Counted from the stretch's first letter, positions 45,266 to 56,685 are shown. The stretch: DNA of 64,000 nucleotides from Asterochloris sp. CNOR1 (GCA_963969365.1 OZ017748.1:2294001-2358000), one strand, 5' to 3'. Notes: generated from the sequence alone by a model not told the origin. Numbers and translations: made by a program.

Positions 45266-47787
45266 ATGGTGCAGCTGAAACTTGCCAAGCCATTGAAAAC
45301 CAACTGTTCTGGGCACTGGAGAGTTGCCCTGCTTTCAATGGTGAGGACTGCTTGCAGACAGCTCCTGCGCACATGCATGGCCAAATTGCGGACAACAGAT
45401 TGCTGGGATCTTGCAGGACTGGAGCAGCAAACAGTGCCTGACTGTGGCGTGACAGAGGATGTGCCAGCTGAAGCGGTACAGGAAGCGGCACATCCCCCTG
45501 CTGCTGCAGACGGCGAACCTGGTGAGGGCGTGCATCTTGTTTAATGCTGGGAGCACCGGCTGCAATCCTCCTTCACCAACACTCTGGCTATGCAGGCGAG
45601 CCAGAGCCTGCTCCTGAAGACCGCCACAACTTTGCTCTGGCGGCAGACGGCGCCAAGCTGGTGGCTGCCAACAAGGAGGCCAAGAAGGCAGCTGCCATCC
45701 TGCAAGTGGACGACACCTTCTGCTTGACCCCTGTCAAGGCAGACAACTGGATGATCATTGAGCTCTCACAGGTCAGCCTACCCACATGAGCAGGCCTTCT
45801 GGGCTTGTGCAGGACTGAATGGTGCACTTTGTGGCCGACAGTGGGCTCAACAGCCTGCATGCCTTGCGGCCTTGTGCTTGGCCATCTGCTGTGCGCGTTG
45901 GATCTGGTTGTTCACATGCAATGTGGTCATCTTATGGCTTATGCGCTGCACTTACTCTACGTAGCTTGCTTACAAACAAGGTCAACTGCAGGTTGCCAAG
46001 GTGGATACCGTTGAGCTGTCTCAGGATGAGCTCTACTCCAGTCGTGTGAAGGACTTTGAGCTACGTGGCCGGCAGACGCACCCACGCAGCGAGGGTACCG
46101 ACTACACCAGGGGCCTCAACAGCACCCAGTGGAAGCTGCTGGGCCAGTTTCGTGCCGCCAAGATGAAGGGCACCCAGGTTTGTCCCTGCAAATGTGCATC
46201 TGCCCTGCCACATTTCACCCTGCTTGGATCCAACTGGTGGCACGAAAGTCAGCAGTTTCCTGGACATGCTCTATGAGGTCAATGCTGAGTCTGTCTGCCT
46301 CCCCTGCAATCTTTTGCGGGCACTTCCTGACTTCCTCCTGCTGATGCCTGCAGTCCTTTGCAGTGGAGCCCACCTGGGTCAAGTACCTCCAGCTGCGCCT
46401 GCTGTCACACTGGGGCATGGAGAGCGTATGCGCCATCAACGACCTGCGTGTCAACGGCAAGAGCGCTGCAGGTCTGTCCACAGCTTGTGCCTTGTGGTGA
46501 AGACCTTCATTTCCAGGGTTTGACGCTGCCAAGCAGCTGCTGCCAGCTTTGGGAGGACCTGCTGTCAAGCAGATTGGACTTGGAAAGGGGCAGATGTCTG
46601 CATGCCACCTGATGGGCCTCGACTCTGTCTCAAAGGCAAAAGGCCAATGCCTATATGGTGTCGTAACAACCTGATGCATGATGCACAGCTGCTGGGATGC
46701 AGGGGTTCACACTACTGCCACCCATGACTGCAGAGGATCTGGAGGACCGTCTGAGCATCGATGCCCCGTCAGAGGAAGAGCAGGATGTGCCCTCGCCAGC
46801 CTCGGCTGCAGAGCTGGCGTCTGGAGAGACAGCAGCGCCCGTCAACCATGCTGCTGAGCAGAGCAAGCCAGACGTGGGCAGCAGCCAGGCCGCAACAGCT
46901 GCTGATGGGGGTGCCGCTGGCCCTGCTGCCGCGCAGAACAAAACTGCAAGCCCACTGAACAGCACAGGAGCTGACGAAGGCAGTGTGGCAGGCGCTGAGC
47001 AGGCAGAACCAAAGCCAGTCATGCTGCACCCAGGCGCCGATGAGTCGCCCGTTTTGGTAGGAGAGTCACAGCAGCAGCCAGCACCGGCTGCGGCTGCAGG
47101 TGAGCAGCAGATACGGTCTCATGCTGGGACATCTGGGAATCTCCAGAGCTTGACACCCTGTGCTGCACCCCTGCAGGCGTCGCCATTCCTGCCAAAGATC
47201 CTGCAGGCAGCGCTGCTGAGCTTGTGCCCTCTGCCCCTGCTGAGCTGAGTGGCAGCAGTGCGCCAATTGCCACCGCAGAGGTGGCTGCTGGCCTCCCTGC
47301 TGTGACCCTCCCAAAGCTGGACGCAGCCGACGAGCTCCTGGCTGGTAACAGTGCCTCCAGCACCAAGCAAAGGCATGGCGGCAGCGTGTACGACCTTCTC
47401 GTTCAGGAGCTCAAGGCACTCAAGCTGCAGCACAAAGCGCTGCCACGCCAACTTGCCGAGCTCCAGAGGAACTCAAGCATGCTTGTGGTGCTCAGCGAGC
47501 AGCAGGCTGCTGCCATTGTCCAGCTACAGCGGCAGGTTGCTGCCCTTCAGTCTGCGCAGGACCAGCTGAGGCCTGGAGCCCTGCTGCTGGAGCCTGGGTC
47601 CCACTCCGACACGATTGTTGCACGGTCTGGAGAGATCACTGTAGACATGATTGAACTGGCGCAGGAAGTTGCCAGTCTGAAACACCAGGTGCAGCACTTG
47701 CAGACAAGACATGTTCTCTCTGCAGCAGTCCTGTTACTGCTGGCATGCCCAGCGCTGTTTTGTATATACAGAACGAGGATGACTTGA
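45266..47787 (+). CDS. Mid-SUN domain membrane protein (SUCO/SLP1/plant SUN3-5 type)
   Basis: Mid-SUN proteins sit in the ER or nuclear envelope and in other systems act in protein stability and nuclear positioning. The SUN domain is spread over exons from about 45600 to 46475: RHNFALAADGAKLVAANKEA, KAAAILQVDDTFCLTPVKAD, NWMIIELSQ joined to VAKVDTVELSQDELYSSRVK, DFELRGRQTHP, WKLLGQFRAAKMKGTQ and SFAVEPTWVKYLQLRLLSHW with GMESVCAINDLRVNGKS. It is followed by a long Ala/Glu/Pro-rich acidic spacer (46720-47100) and, in the last exon, a coiled coil (VYDLLVQELKALKLQHKALP, then VVLSEQQAAAIVQLQRQVAA) and a C-terminal membrane span (LSAAVLLLLACPALFCIY). Stop at 47785-47787. The ATG at 45266 is the best visible start, but the expected N-terminal membrane anchor is not obvious, so the 5' end is provisional. 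Confidence 0.85.
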
Positions 47788-47856
47788 CTGCACAGTTTGA
47801 TATGCATCAAGCTTGTCTGCCAGTTGCCTGCTCAAGTTGAGACAGGCGTGAAAGTT

Positions 47857-50680
47857 TTACAAAGCAGTTTTGGGCAGAAACAATGTCAGCCTTTCAAGTC
47901 CTGCCGTATGTGCATGCTCCTGACCATCAACCCACACATGCAGCCCCTGGCCCCTGCTATAGTGGGTACCATCAGAGTCCCAGAAAACAGTCAGTTCATG
48001 GCCATGGTACAACAAGTTGTCAATGGCAAAATGGGCCAAGCTGTCAGAGGGGAGCAGGGGGTTAACGATGAGGAGGCCATCAGGTCTGGGGCGCAGGCCG
48101 ACAAGTCCTGTGATAATCAGATCATTGAATGTGCTGTGATTGTATTTGTAGCCCCTGTTTGGTCCTGTCATGTTCCACCTGCAGGGGACAGCGCAGGTGT
48201 GAGGGCTGCAGTAAGAGCAGTGAGGTGGAGGGAAGCCAGCATACGTCATACCTGTGCATCTTGTCCCTAGCGACCCAGTAGCCCAAGTCTGGGTGCAGGT
48301 CCTCCCCAATCCAGGGGTGCTCTGGCACAGCATTGCCATCAGTATCAAAGGGAAATGCAATGGTGGACTGCATGTGGGCTCGCACAAACTGCAGCAGCAG
48401 CTGCCAGAAGCTCTGCTTTGTCATACTGGACACATTTGGAGGATAATCATTTAGCAGGTTTGCTAGGCCAGTCAGCAGGCGAGAGGTCTCGTAGGGCCAG
48501 GTGGGGGCATTCCAGAGGCACTCATGGTGGCAGCTGTAGTTGTACAGCTCGTGGCGGCGCTCTGTCACGCGTGGGCCCCAGGTGGACTGGAAGCCCTCTG
48601 GGTCAAACACCTGCAGGCCGCATGGAGGTGATGATATGAGGCAAGGACACTGCAGGGGCTGGAAGCAAGACTTGCGAGCAAATTCGAAGCTAAGTATGGG
48701 GAGCTGCCTGCCGCTGGCAGCTGCAGAGCAGCATGGAGCCACCATTGGGGTGCAAGCGGCATGCAAGGATGCTGTGGGTGCTGTGCACAGGGCCCAAGTG
48801 CAGGCATGCTGGGCTAGCTCACCTGGTCCCACATGGCGTGATAGCGCTGGTTCAAGCCAGTGTCTTGCTGGGGGATCAGCCCAAAATAGTAGGGGCAGGA
48901 GAGTGCAAACAGCTCCCGCACAGGCGCCAGGGTGCCAGCCGGCCACACAGGCTGGGTCCCGTTGCACCAGTTCACCGGCATGAAGAGCGGATCAGCCACT
49001 GCCAGGACGCTGAGGAACTGCACATCCTGGCTCCAGAGGATGTCCAGCACGTGGCGCTGCAGCTTGGCGGCGGCTGAGAAGCTCTCTGCAGCTGCCGCCT
49101 GGTTGCCGCTCAGTGCTTGCAGGCTGGCAAGCGCCCGCCGCTCCCCATACTGCAGATGTCAGCAGGTCGGGCAGTGGGCAGCAGCGCAGGGATCACCATG
49201 CGGGGCAGTCATCAGTGCCGCCGGGACCAGCATGCAGTCAAGTCGGCGCAGGCACAATCAGGTGGCAGGCCGGCCTGCCACAGTGAGAGGCACAGCACAG
49301 GGCCACCGGGCCACAGCGCCAGCAGGGCTGCCGCAGCAGGGCCTCAGCGCAACTAAATCGCATTGCTTCAACAGCATGCAGCAGAGCGCACTGGGTTGTC
49401 CTCGTGCAGACTGTTCAGCACAAGGTACTCAACAAGCAGCTGCAGCAGGCCGTCTGGAACTGGAGTAAGCGGCACTGTGCAGCTGTACAGCGCCGCTTGG
49501 GCTATCCCACGCAAGGGCTGCCGCACCATCATGGCATTGATGGTGGGTCTGCAGCCATCGCCAGAGATGGAAACTTCTGCTCCGTCAAAGTTGTCTCCCT
49601 GAAAATAGCACTGCTGCTGGCTGACCCAGTGGTCACTGTGCACTGCTTCAAAGTAGTCCTGCAGGCCGGGGAGCCACTGCAGGGGCAGGTCCGGGTCGCC
49701 AGTCACCTTATACCTGCAGCAGCACGGCAGAGGGCTCAGCACCATGGCAGAGAGCTAGGCATTGCCTCTTGGTCGGCTGTGCGTATTCCCTCCACAGCCT
49801 AGCTGAAGAAGCACGCTTCTTGGCTTAGCAGACACAAGCTGGTACCAAGCAAACTATTCTGCAGCATGGTATGCTGCAGCAGCCTTGCTGCAATAGTCGC
49901 ATTGCAACACAGCTGCACAGCATCCCTGGCAGGTGACATGTGCAGTAGGGAGTACAGACGCTTTTCCCAGCCCTGGGGGTTGTCTGCTGTCCCAGGCCCC
50001 TGCCCACCCATTTGAGCAGGCTGTGAGGGCGTCACCTGTTCCAGACAGCATCTGCCAGCCAGAAGGTGTAGCCACGCGCATGAGGATACCCCTCCCCCAG
50101 CCAGAAGGTGGTGTAGTTGTCCACCACTGCAGGGTTGCGCAGCCAGCGGCCTTCATAGATGTGGTGGCCCGCAGCTGCTGAGATGGTGTTATAGGGGCCA
50201 GCCCAGCTCACATTGGGCTGCAGGCAGCAGCTGAGTTGAGCACAGGAAGAGAGCTGCTATGAGCAGTGAGCTCAGGACTGGACATCCAAGCTGCCCTGCT
50301 GTGCGGCAACAAGCAGCAGGCTCAGCGTGGGAGCGGCAGAGCCTGCCTTCTTGATGGGGCAGTTAAACTCACCAGGAACTCTGTCACTACATAGCCCACG
50401 CTGTCTGGGTAGTGCACAATGTGCTGCCTGCATGAGGGGCATCATTGCTTGCTCTGTTCGCGCCTTGGCTGGGGCTTCAAGCTGCTACCCACCTGTAGGT
50501 GTGCCATCTGAAGAAGTATGCTGCTGTCAAACTGTCCAGGGAGGCCTCAAAGAACGGGATGTTGGTGGTGGCCCACTCAGAGTCTCCATACAAGTAGGAT
50601 TCATAAGCAGCGGGATCTAGCAAGTGAAAGGCTGCATGCACAGCAGTGATCAGCCCTACCAGAGCACAGGCCCACAGCAT
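47857..50680 (-). CDS. Secreted six-hairpin glycoside hydrolase (MGH1-like)
   Basis: Start ATG at 50680 gives a signal peptide, MLWACALVGLITAVHA, then IPFFEASLDSLTAAYFFRWH. Successive exons read SAAAGHHIYEGRWLRNPAVV (about 50150), DGCRPTINAMMVRQPLRGIA (about 49560), a Gln-rich exon with MPVNWCNGTQPVWPAG (about 48970), then RHELYNYSCHHECLWNAPTW and PYETSRLLTGLANLLNDYPP (about 48550), and a C-terminal exon with KYNHSTFNDLIITGLVGLRP and NPLLPSDSLAHFAIDNLLYH then VDGQEHAHT. Stop TAA at 47857-47859. The C-x-W-x-x-P-T-W-P motif and the H-S-T-F-x-D-L block match, from memory, bacterial proteins annotated with an MGH1-like glycoside hydrolase domain; the substrate is unknown. The bacterial resemblance suggests old transfer or an algal wall or glycan role. 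It is divergent from HisD with only 106 bases between starts. Confidence 0.8.
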
Positions 50681-50786
50681 GGGGCTCACCAGTGAGCCAG
50701 GCTCTGTCAGATTGGAGGCCAGGTCAGGGTCAGGGAGAGAGGCTTTTGCGAACAGGGAGAGAGGCTTTTGCTAGCACTGTTCTGGC
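50681..50786. promoter_or_regulatory. Very short divergent promoter, glycoside hydrolase / HisD
   Basis: Only 106 bases separate the two ATGs, so the promoters and 5' UTRs must overlap. It contains an imperfect 20-base direct repeat around GGGAGAGAGGCTTTTGC (about 50730-50770). Confidence 0.5.
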
Positions 50787-53234
50787 ATGCTGCTCAGCGG
50801 CATCCCTTCAGGATCAGAGCTCCAGCAGCGCCATCTGCCCCTCCTTCCCCGCCGGCAATTGCCTGGCCTCAAAACTCAACGCAAACAGACCATGGTGGCA
50901 GCGGCACCAGCAGAGGCCCCACCCCGCAACAACTTGAGAGTGTTCCAGGCATCTGAGCTGTCTCACGCCCAGCTGAAGGAGCTTACTGCGCGGCCACGTA
51001 TTGACTTCAAAACCATTGGCCAGTCGGCAAGCTATACATGGCGCTGTTGCACCTGGCCTCACTGATGCATCACTGCTGGAAGTTGCCCAGATGTTGTGCG
51101 TGTCATGATCTTCACCATACAGAGGCGAGAGTGGCAGGCAGTCCTGTCCCTTGCTGTCTGCAGGCTGAGGGGATCACTGAGCAGGTCCGCATCCACGGAG
51201 ATGCTGCTGTCAGGGATCTAACTGCCAAGTTTGACCAAGTGACGCTGGATGAAGTCTGTGTGCCGTGTCAGGTAAGAGGCCTTACCTCCCAGCCACCCGG
51301 TATAACTCCCACCTGTGCTGCAAGCATGTGATCTGCCTTTGCATCTGTCAACATGGCGATGCACACAAAGTCTGTGGTCAACCCTACCTGCCCCATCCAA
51401 CCATGCCTGCACATCACTTTGTTGCCTTGGCTGCCAGCAGGGAAGGGCACATGCCTGTGTCTTCTGCGTGCTCACTTGCATAGTCCCCAAAGCCGCTGCT
51501 GGACAGGCAGGTTCCTCAGGATGATAGTCTACCCACTGTCTGAGCATGCCCTGTTACAAGTGCAGAGCCTTCCAGAGCCGCAACTGGACCAGCAGACTGT
51601 GGACGCCTTCACCACGGCCTACAACAACATCAGGGCGTTCCATGAGGCACAGCAGAGCGAAGGCATTTCAGTGGAGACCATGAGCGGCGTTACCTGCAGA
51701 CGCATAGCGCGGCCAATAGGTGCTGCCTGCGAGGGGTTGCATGTCACGTTGCGCAAACATGCATTTCTTCTGCATGCACTGCTGCGCAACTAGAGCTGTC
51801 AGCCAGACACACAGCTTTACTGTCAAGCAGGTATGGTGTCATGCATTGCTGCTTGCAGGTACCTCAGCCCTTGTGTTGCCTGCAGGTGCGGTCGGCGTGT
51901 ATGTGCCTGGCGGCACTGCGGTGCTGCCCTCCAGCGCCCTCATGCTGACGGTGCCGGCCCAGATTGCCGGGTGCAGAACCATTGTGCTGGCCACACCCCC
52001 AAGGCCTGATGGCAGCATCACGCCTGAGGTGGTGTGGGCTGCCAAGAAGGCTGGCGTGACCCACGTGCTGAAGGCCGGGGGGGCGCAGGCTGTGGCTGCC
52101 ATGGCTTGGGGGACCGAGTCCTGCCCCAAGGTGGTGGCAGGGCCTGGGCTGTCTGAGCCCCTTGCTGTGGGACGTGATCTGAAACTGCTGCATGCTGTGC
52201 AAAGCCAGCTTGCAACTCTGTCAAGAAAAGCTGCGCTGCCTTGCGCCTTTGCTGCTCGGCCATGTACAGTGTAGGCGCTGATATGTTACCTGTGACACAG
52301 CCCAGAGGCGCAGCAGAGGCACCGCAGAAGGAGTTGTGCCCACCTGGTTCATGCCTGCAGGTGGACAAGATCTTCGGCCCTGGCAACCAGTACGTCACAG
52401 CGGCCAAGATGCTTCTGCAGAATAGTGAGGCCATGGTATCCATTGACATGCCAGCTGGGCCGTCTGAGGTGCTGGTCATCGCAGACGGCGGCGCGCCCGT
52501 TGCACATGTGGCCGCAGACCTCCTTTCGCAGGCAGAGCATGGGCCAGACAGCCAGGTCAGTCCGCTGCTCATGCTGTGGCTGCAGCATCAGAAGTGAGCA
52601 GCACTACGTCAAGGCAGTGCGCATGGCTGCCTCCCAAGATTGCAGCTGCTTCTAGTTGGTTGATAATGGATGCCTCCAAGGGCACAGAGCTCTGCAGCTA
52701 GGCATCAGTCCTTCCTTATGCCTGTGTCCCTGGCCCATGCAGGTGGTGCTGGTGGCGCTGCCTGGCGTGGACTTGGGAGCTGTTCAAGCTGAGGTGGAGC
52801 GGCAATGCAACAACCTGCCGCGGTCAGAGGCCGCTGGCAAGGCCTTGTCCCATAGCTGCATAGTCTCCGTCTCCTCCCAACAGGAGGCTGCAGACTTCAG
52901 CAACATGTATGCGCCAGAGCACCTCATCGTCAACACAGAGGACGCAGAGGACTGGGTGCCCCTTGTGGAGAATGCAGGCTCTATATTTCTGGGCCGGTGG
53001 ACGCCAGAGAGTGTGGGCGACTATGCCAGTGGCACCAACCATGTTTTGCCCACGTATGGCTATGCCAGGATGTACAGCGGCGTTTCTCTGGAGTCTTTCC
53101 AGAAGAACTTGACAGTGCAGAGCCTGACCAGGCAGGGACTCCATAATCTTGGACCTGCTGTGGCTCATATGGCAGCAATTGAGGGGCTTGATGCCCACAG
53201 GCAGGCCGTCATGCTGCGCCTTGACCACCAATGA
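50787..53234 (+). CDS. HISN8: Histidinol dehydrogenase, plastid (histidine biosynthesis)
   Basis: Catalyses the last two NAD-dependent oxidations, histidinol to histidine. Start ATG at 50787 gives a transit-like leader ([19 protein letters not shown]), then [20 protein letters not shown]. Further exons: [20 protein letters not shown] (51166), [20 protein letters not shown] (51596), [20 protein letters not shown] with [19 protein letters not shown] (51890-52130), [20 protein letters not shown] then [15 protein letters not shown] and [12 protein letters not shown] (52362-52556), and a last exon with [23 protein letters not shown] and [13 protein letters not shown]. The catalytic Glu-His pair in PEHL and the later His in GTNHVLPT are present, as is G-P-G-N. 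Stop TGA at 53232-53234. The enzyme is complete with no broken motif. Its stop lies 14 bases from the stop of a probable small gene on the other strand. Confidence 0.94.
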
Positions 53235-53248
53235 CACTGAGTATCATC

Positions 53249-53802
53249 TCAGATACGCATTTTGCTCAAGATGGTCACTGCTCCCCTTGTCTGCTGCTCC
53301 AGCCACGCATGATAATGCTGTACAGCAGAGATGGGCCAAAGACGAGGGCAAGAGCAATGGCTGTGTTGGGCTGAAAAGGTGTGTCAACAGCCAAACTGCC
53401 ATACCTGCAGGAGGCAGGGTCCGCTTGTGAGGGCTGTCCTGGCATTGCTGCAGAACCAGCTTACGCGGGCTGACTTGATAGTGGCAGCGCCTATGGTTGA
53501 GAACGCCACAATTTTGAGTAGGAAGGGGCCCTCTCTCGCAGTTGACTCTTTGATGGCAATGGCCCAAGACGAAGGGCGCAGGCCCTGTCCTGGCTCTAGC
53601 GCTCTGTTATGCTGAGTAGAGGGCTGTCGACCTGCATTGCCAGGGAGGGGAGGTGGGCCAAACTTCGCAAAGGAATAGCTGCTTTGAGCAAACACTCACT
53701 GTCTCTGTTGCAGGCGCTGACATGTGACTGCCTGCCAGCCCGAGCCCTGATCCATTGCCATCTATGCAGGCAGGGTGCACATGTAGCCCGAGCGACAAGC
53801 AT
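53249..53802 (-). CDS. Probable small protein with organelle-targeting-like N-terminus
   Basis: Not recognised. Three exons can be joined in phase: 53802-53700 (ATG start, 103 bases, perfect GTGAGTG donor), 53631 to about 53411 after a 68-base intron, and a last exon near 53311-53249 ending TGA. The N-terminus (MLVARATCAPCLHRWQWIRA, then RAGRQSHVSACNRD) is Arg-rich and lacks acidic residues until its end, like a mitochondrial or plastid targeting peptide. A hydrophobic stretch GPFLLKIVAFSTIGAATIK follows. The last exon reads HYHAWLEQQTRGAVTILS. An alternative splice using GTAAGC near 53463 would instead end in VWQFGC. The phase agreement of three junctions is the main support. Fills an otherwise empty gap between HisD and XRCC3. 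Confidence 0.4.
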
Positions 53803-54009
53803 GTCAGAGCTGCAAGGCCTGGCAGGTCAACGATGATGATTTACATTTAGAGTCCGTAGCCTCAATGACTGGGCTTAGGACTGTGCAACTAGGCTTCAAT
53901 GAAGCTTCATATCTTCTCGATTAGTTTGCCTGGCCTCCAGCATATCATGAGTTAGCTTCAGTTCAGATTTGAGTATCAGGTTCTTGCAGGTCAGCTCAGT
54001 GCTAATAGT

Positions 54010-56199
54010 GTGTGCTCATCAACGACCAGATCGCGACTGACCATTAGCTGCATGAGGCCTGTGCGCGCCAGTACCATGTCAGAGGCACTCAGAAGCTCCT
54101 TTGGTTGTCTGGAGCTGGATGATGTGCTCGGCGGCTTCCCCGTGGGCCTCATCACAGACATAGCAGGCAAGATAAGCATGACTTGTCGGTGCTGCCAGCA
54201 TCAGTGCCTTTGCACACCAGGTGGGCGTTTGCCATGCAGGGGAGTCCACTGCTGGAAAAACACAACTGTGCCTGCAGCTCCTGCTGGCCTGTCAATGGCC
54301 GCTGGAGTGGGGGGGCCTGGCTGGAAGCTCACTGTGAGGTCGCCACTGCTTGATGCCACTGCTTGATGCCGCTGAGTTGGATCGAGAACACTAACATCAA
54401 TCAATGCTCTTGCAGCTACATCTACACAGAAGGGGATCCCCCCCTGAATCGCCTGCAGGAGATGGTGTACGCCCCTGCACACGAGTGAGCCCTTCAACCC
54501 ACCCCGCATGAGGTGTCCTCTGTGGCTGCCTGCAAGCCACTGCTGCATCTCCTGTGCTGCATCCAAGGCGTCTGCAGTAGGCTTGCCGATACTCCTGTGC
54601 TGTGATAGGGTCCTCTGCAGCATGCAGCAGACGTCCATCTCCTGTGCTGCGACAGGATCCTCTGCAGCATGCATCTCCTGTGCTGCAGCAGGGTCGCTGC
54701 AGCATGCTGCAGGCCAACCCAGCGTCTGTTGCGCAGGGGCCAGGTCAGTGCAGACCATGTCTTCCTTCATAAGGGCATCCACAGCGGGCAGGCCCTGCTG
54801 GCCTACCTGCAGCATGCAGAGAAGCTGCTGCAGCAGCAGCAGCTGAGCGGGCGGCAGCCAGTCAAGCTGATAGTGATTGACTCCATTGCATCTGTCTTCC
54901 GCGACCTGGGCAACAACCCACAGGTGATTGCCGCAAAGCTCGGCTTGGTGCAGCAACTGGGAGGGGTGCAAGCATCCAGCCTCATCCTGCACAGATAGAA
55001 TCCGGGGCGATGCTTGAAGGCCGCAGGCAGGAGATGAGCACTCAGGCAATGTGCCAAGGCTGTTCGCAGCCTTGGGACAGGAAGAGTCTGCCTTTGGCAC
55101 CCTGCAGGTGGCAGCATACACTGAGCGTGCGAACCAGATGTTCCAGATTGCTGCCCTCCTCAAGCAGTACGCCCTGCGATACAACCTGACTGTGGTCACC
55201 ACCAATCAGGTCTGGCTGGCCTCGCAGAGCTGCTCCTGGTCCTGGTCTCAGCTTGTTGCAGCTCCCTGCGCCGCCCTGCCAGGCTTTCTGATGCCAATGA
55301 GCCAGGCAGCACTATATGACATGGGATGGCACTTGAACACATCCAATGCCACATTCAGGAAGCACTCTGGCGTAGTCGACCAGTCAGACCCCAATCTTTC
55401 TGATTTGCTGCCATCTGGCAGGTGTCAGATGTGGTGGAGGACGAGGCTCTGGCCCGCACTCTGTCCAGTGGCCTCGAGCTCTGGACGATGGGCCGCCAGG
55501 TCCTGCCCAGCTTGGGCCTGGCGTGGACCAACTGCGTGAACCAGCGCCTCTTCCTGAGCAAGCAACCCGCCACTGTGACCATGCGGGTGCCAGAGGATGT
55601 GCCACGCAGCCCAGGGCTGCCCATCTTGCAGGCTGGGGAGGGCCTCACCAGCCAGCTGCGGGGCATTCAGGCGGGCTGCGCTGTGCTGCCTCAAGGCATT
55701 ATGTCTGCAGTACTGCCTTGCCTGGAGGCAACCTGAGCCTCAACTGGTGTGCTGCTGTGCTGAAGGCTAGCTGGCTGGCGCCCAGCTGACTTGGGTTGAG
55801 GGTCAGATTCGCTGCAGAGGTGCAGACTCTGATGAACCCTGCGGGCTGCAGGTGGTCTTCAGCCCCAGCCTTCCCCAGAAGCTGTGCTACTTTGCAGTCA
55901 CTGCCCTCGGGTTCATGGCGGTGCCTGCAACAGTGGCTTTGGAGGCGATTTTTGGGCAGGCATACGTCCAGCATCTGCAGCACAAGGCTAGTCGAACATG
56001 TCAGCCACTGGCCGAGGCCCACCTGGCAGAGCAGCAGCAGAACTCGCCACTCACACCACAGATGTGTCCGCCTGGTGGGCAGGTGCAGCCAGGCAGCTGT
56101 TTGCAGCAGCAGCCAGAGTCCTGCCAGCCATCAGGTGATCCCAGACAGCCAGCTGAGCATGATGAAAATAGGAACCCCCTCATGGGCCTTTGGGAGTAG
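54010..56199 (+). CDS. XRCC3: XRCC3-like RAD51 paralog
   Basis: RecA-fold ATPase in homologous recombination (CX3 complex with RAD51C). Segments: RSSFGCLELDDVLGGFPVGL and ITDIAG (54088-54166), then after an intron GESTAGKTQLCLQLLLACQW (Walker A, 54240); GGLAGSS joined to LYIYTEGDPPLNRLQEM (54416-54484); GQVSADHVFLHKGIHSG with VKLIVIDSIASVFRDLG (Walker B, 54740-54920); AAYTERANQMFQIAALLKQY with NLTVVTTNQ (55110-55209); LPSLGLAWTNCVNQRLFLSK (about 55508); and the C-terminal VVFSPSLPQKLCYFAV (55853). Stop at 56197-56199. The Walker A motif is split by an intron with a GC donor. The C-terminus extends about 85 residues past the usual end (Gln/Pro/Cys-rich). The N-terminal start is not settled; 54010 is where the frame begins. 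Confidence 0.85.
54541..54715. repeat. Degenerate minisatellite in an XRCC3 intron
   Basis: About four imperfect copies of a 35-50-base unit built on CTCCTGTGCTG followed by AGG-TCCTCTGCAGCATGC, at about 54547, 54591, 54637 and 54673. They lie wholly inside the intron 54485-54736 that separates the YIYTEGDPP exon from the GQVSADHVF exon. Confidence 0.6.
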
Positions 56200-56685
56200 C
56201 AGATTTGTTCATCAGAGTCCCTTTTGAACGGTGATGTGTCTGCTGTAAATTGCAGAGAGCAATCTGGTTCTTGGAAACGTAGGGCTTTGACTGTACGCCC
56301 TAGTCAACTCTGACCTATACGGGCCCCGTCCACAGCATGATCTCGCTCTGGAAGCTGCTCCCCATATTTGTGAGTTCCTTCAGGAATGGGCTGCCGCCAG
56401 ACCATGGACACACAGTCCTGATCCGAAAGTCTTCTGGCTTGCAGGTGCTGCATTTGGGCTGTGCTCGGAGCACTTCAGCGGATGACAGGCAAGCAATCTG
56501 CATGCAAACTTGTTTGTTTGTTGTGTGTGCTGTCCGCATGCCATCTGCCGTGCTGCGCTGCTGTTGCTGACAGACTTACATTGCCGCAGCTGGCGCATAC
56601 GTGTCCACAGCCAGGCCGTGATGTGATGCGCTGCTCATGCGCTGAGAGAGTGTCATTGCTGCAGCTGGCGCACACGCAACCACAG
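56200..56685. other. Gap between XRCC3 and the first certain NPC1 exon
   Basis: Holds the XRCC3 3' UTR and the NPC1 promoter and first exon. A candidate NPC1 start, ATG at 56337 (MISLWKLLPIF, then a GTGAGT donor), looks like a signal peptide, but its phase does not meet the next certain exon directly, so an extra small exon would be needed. Confidence 0.35.
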
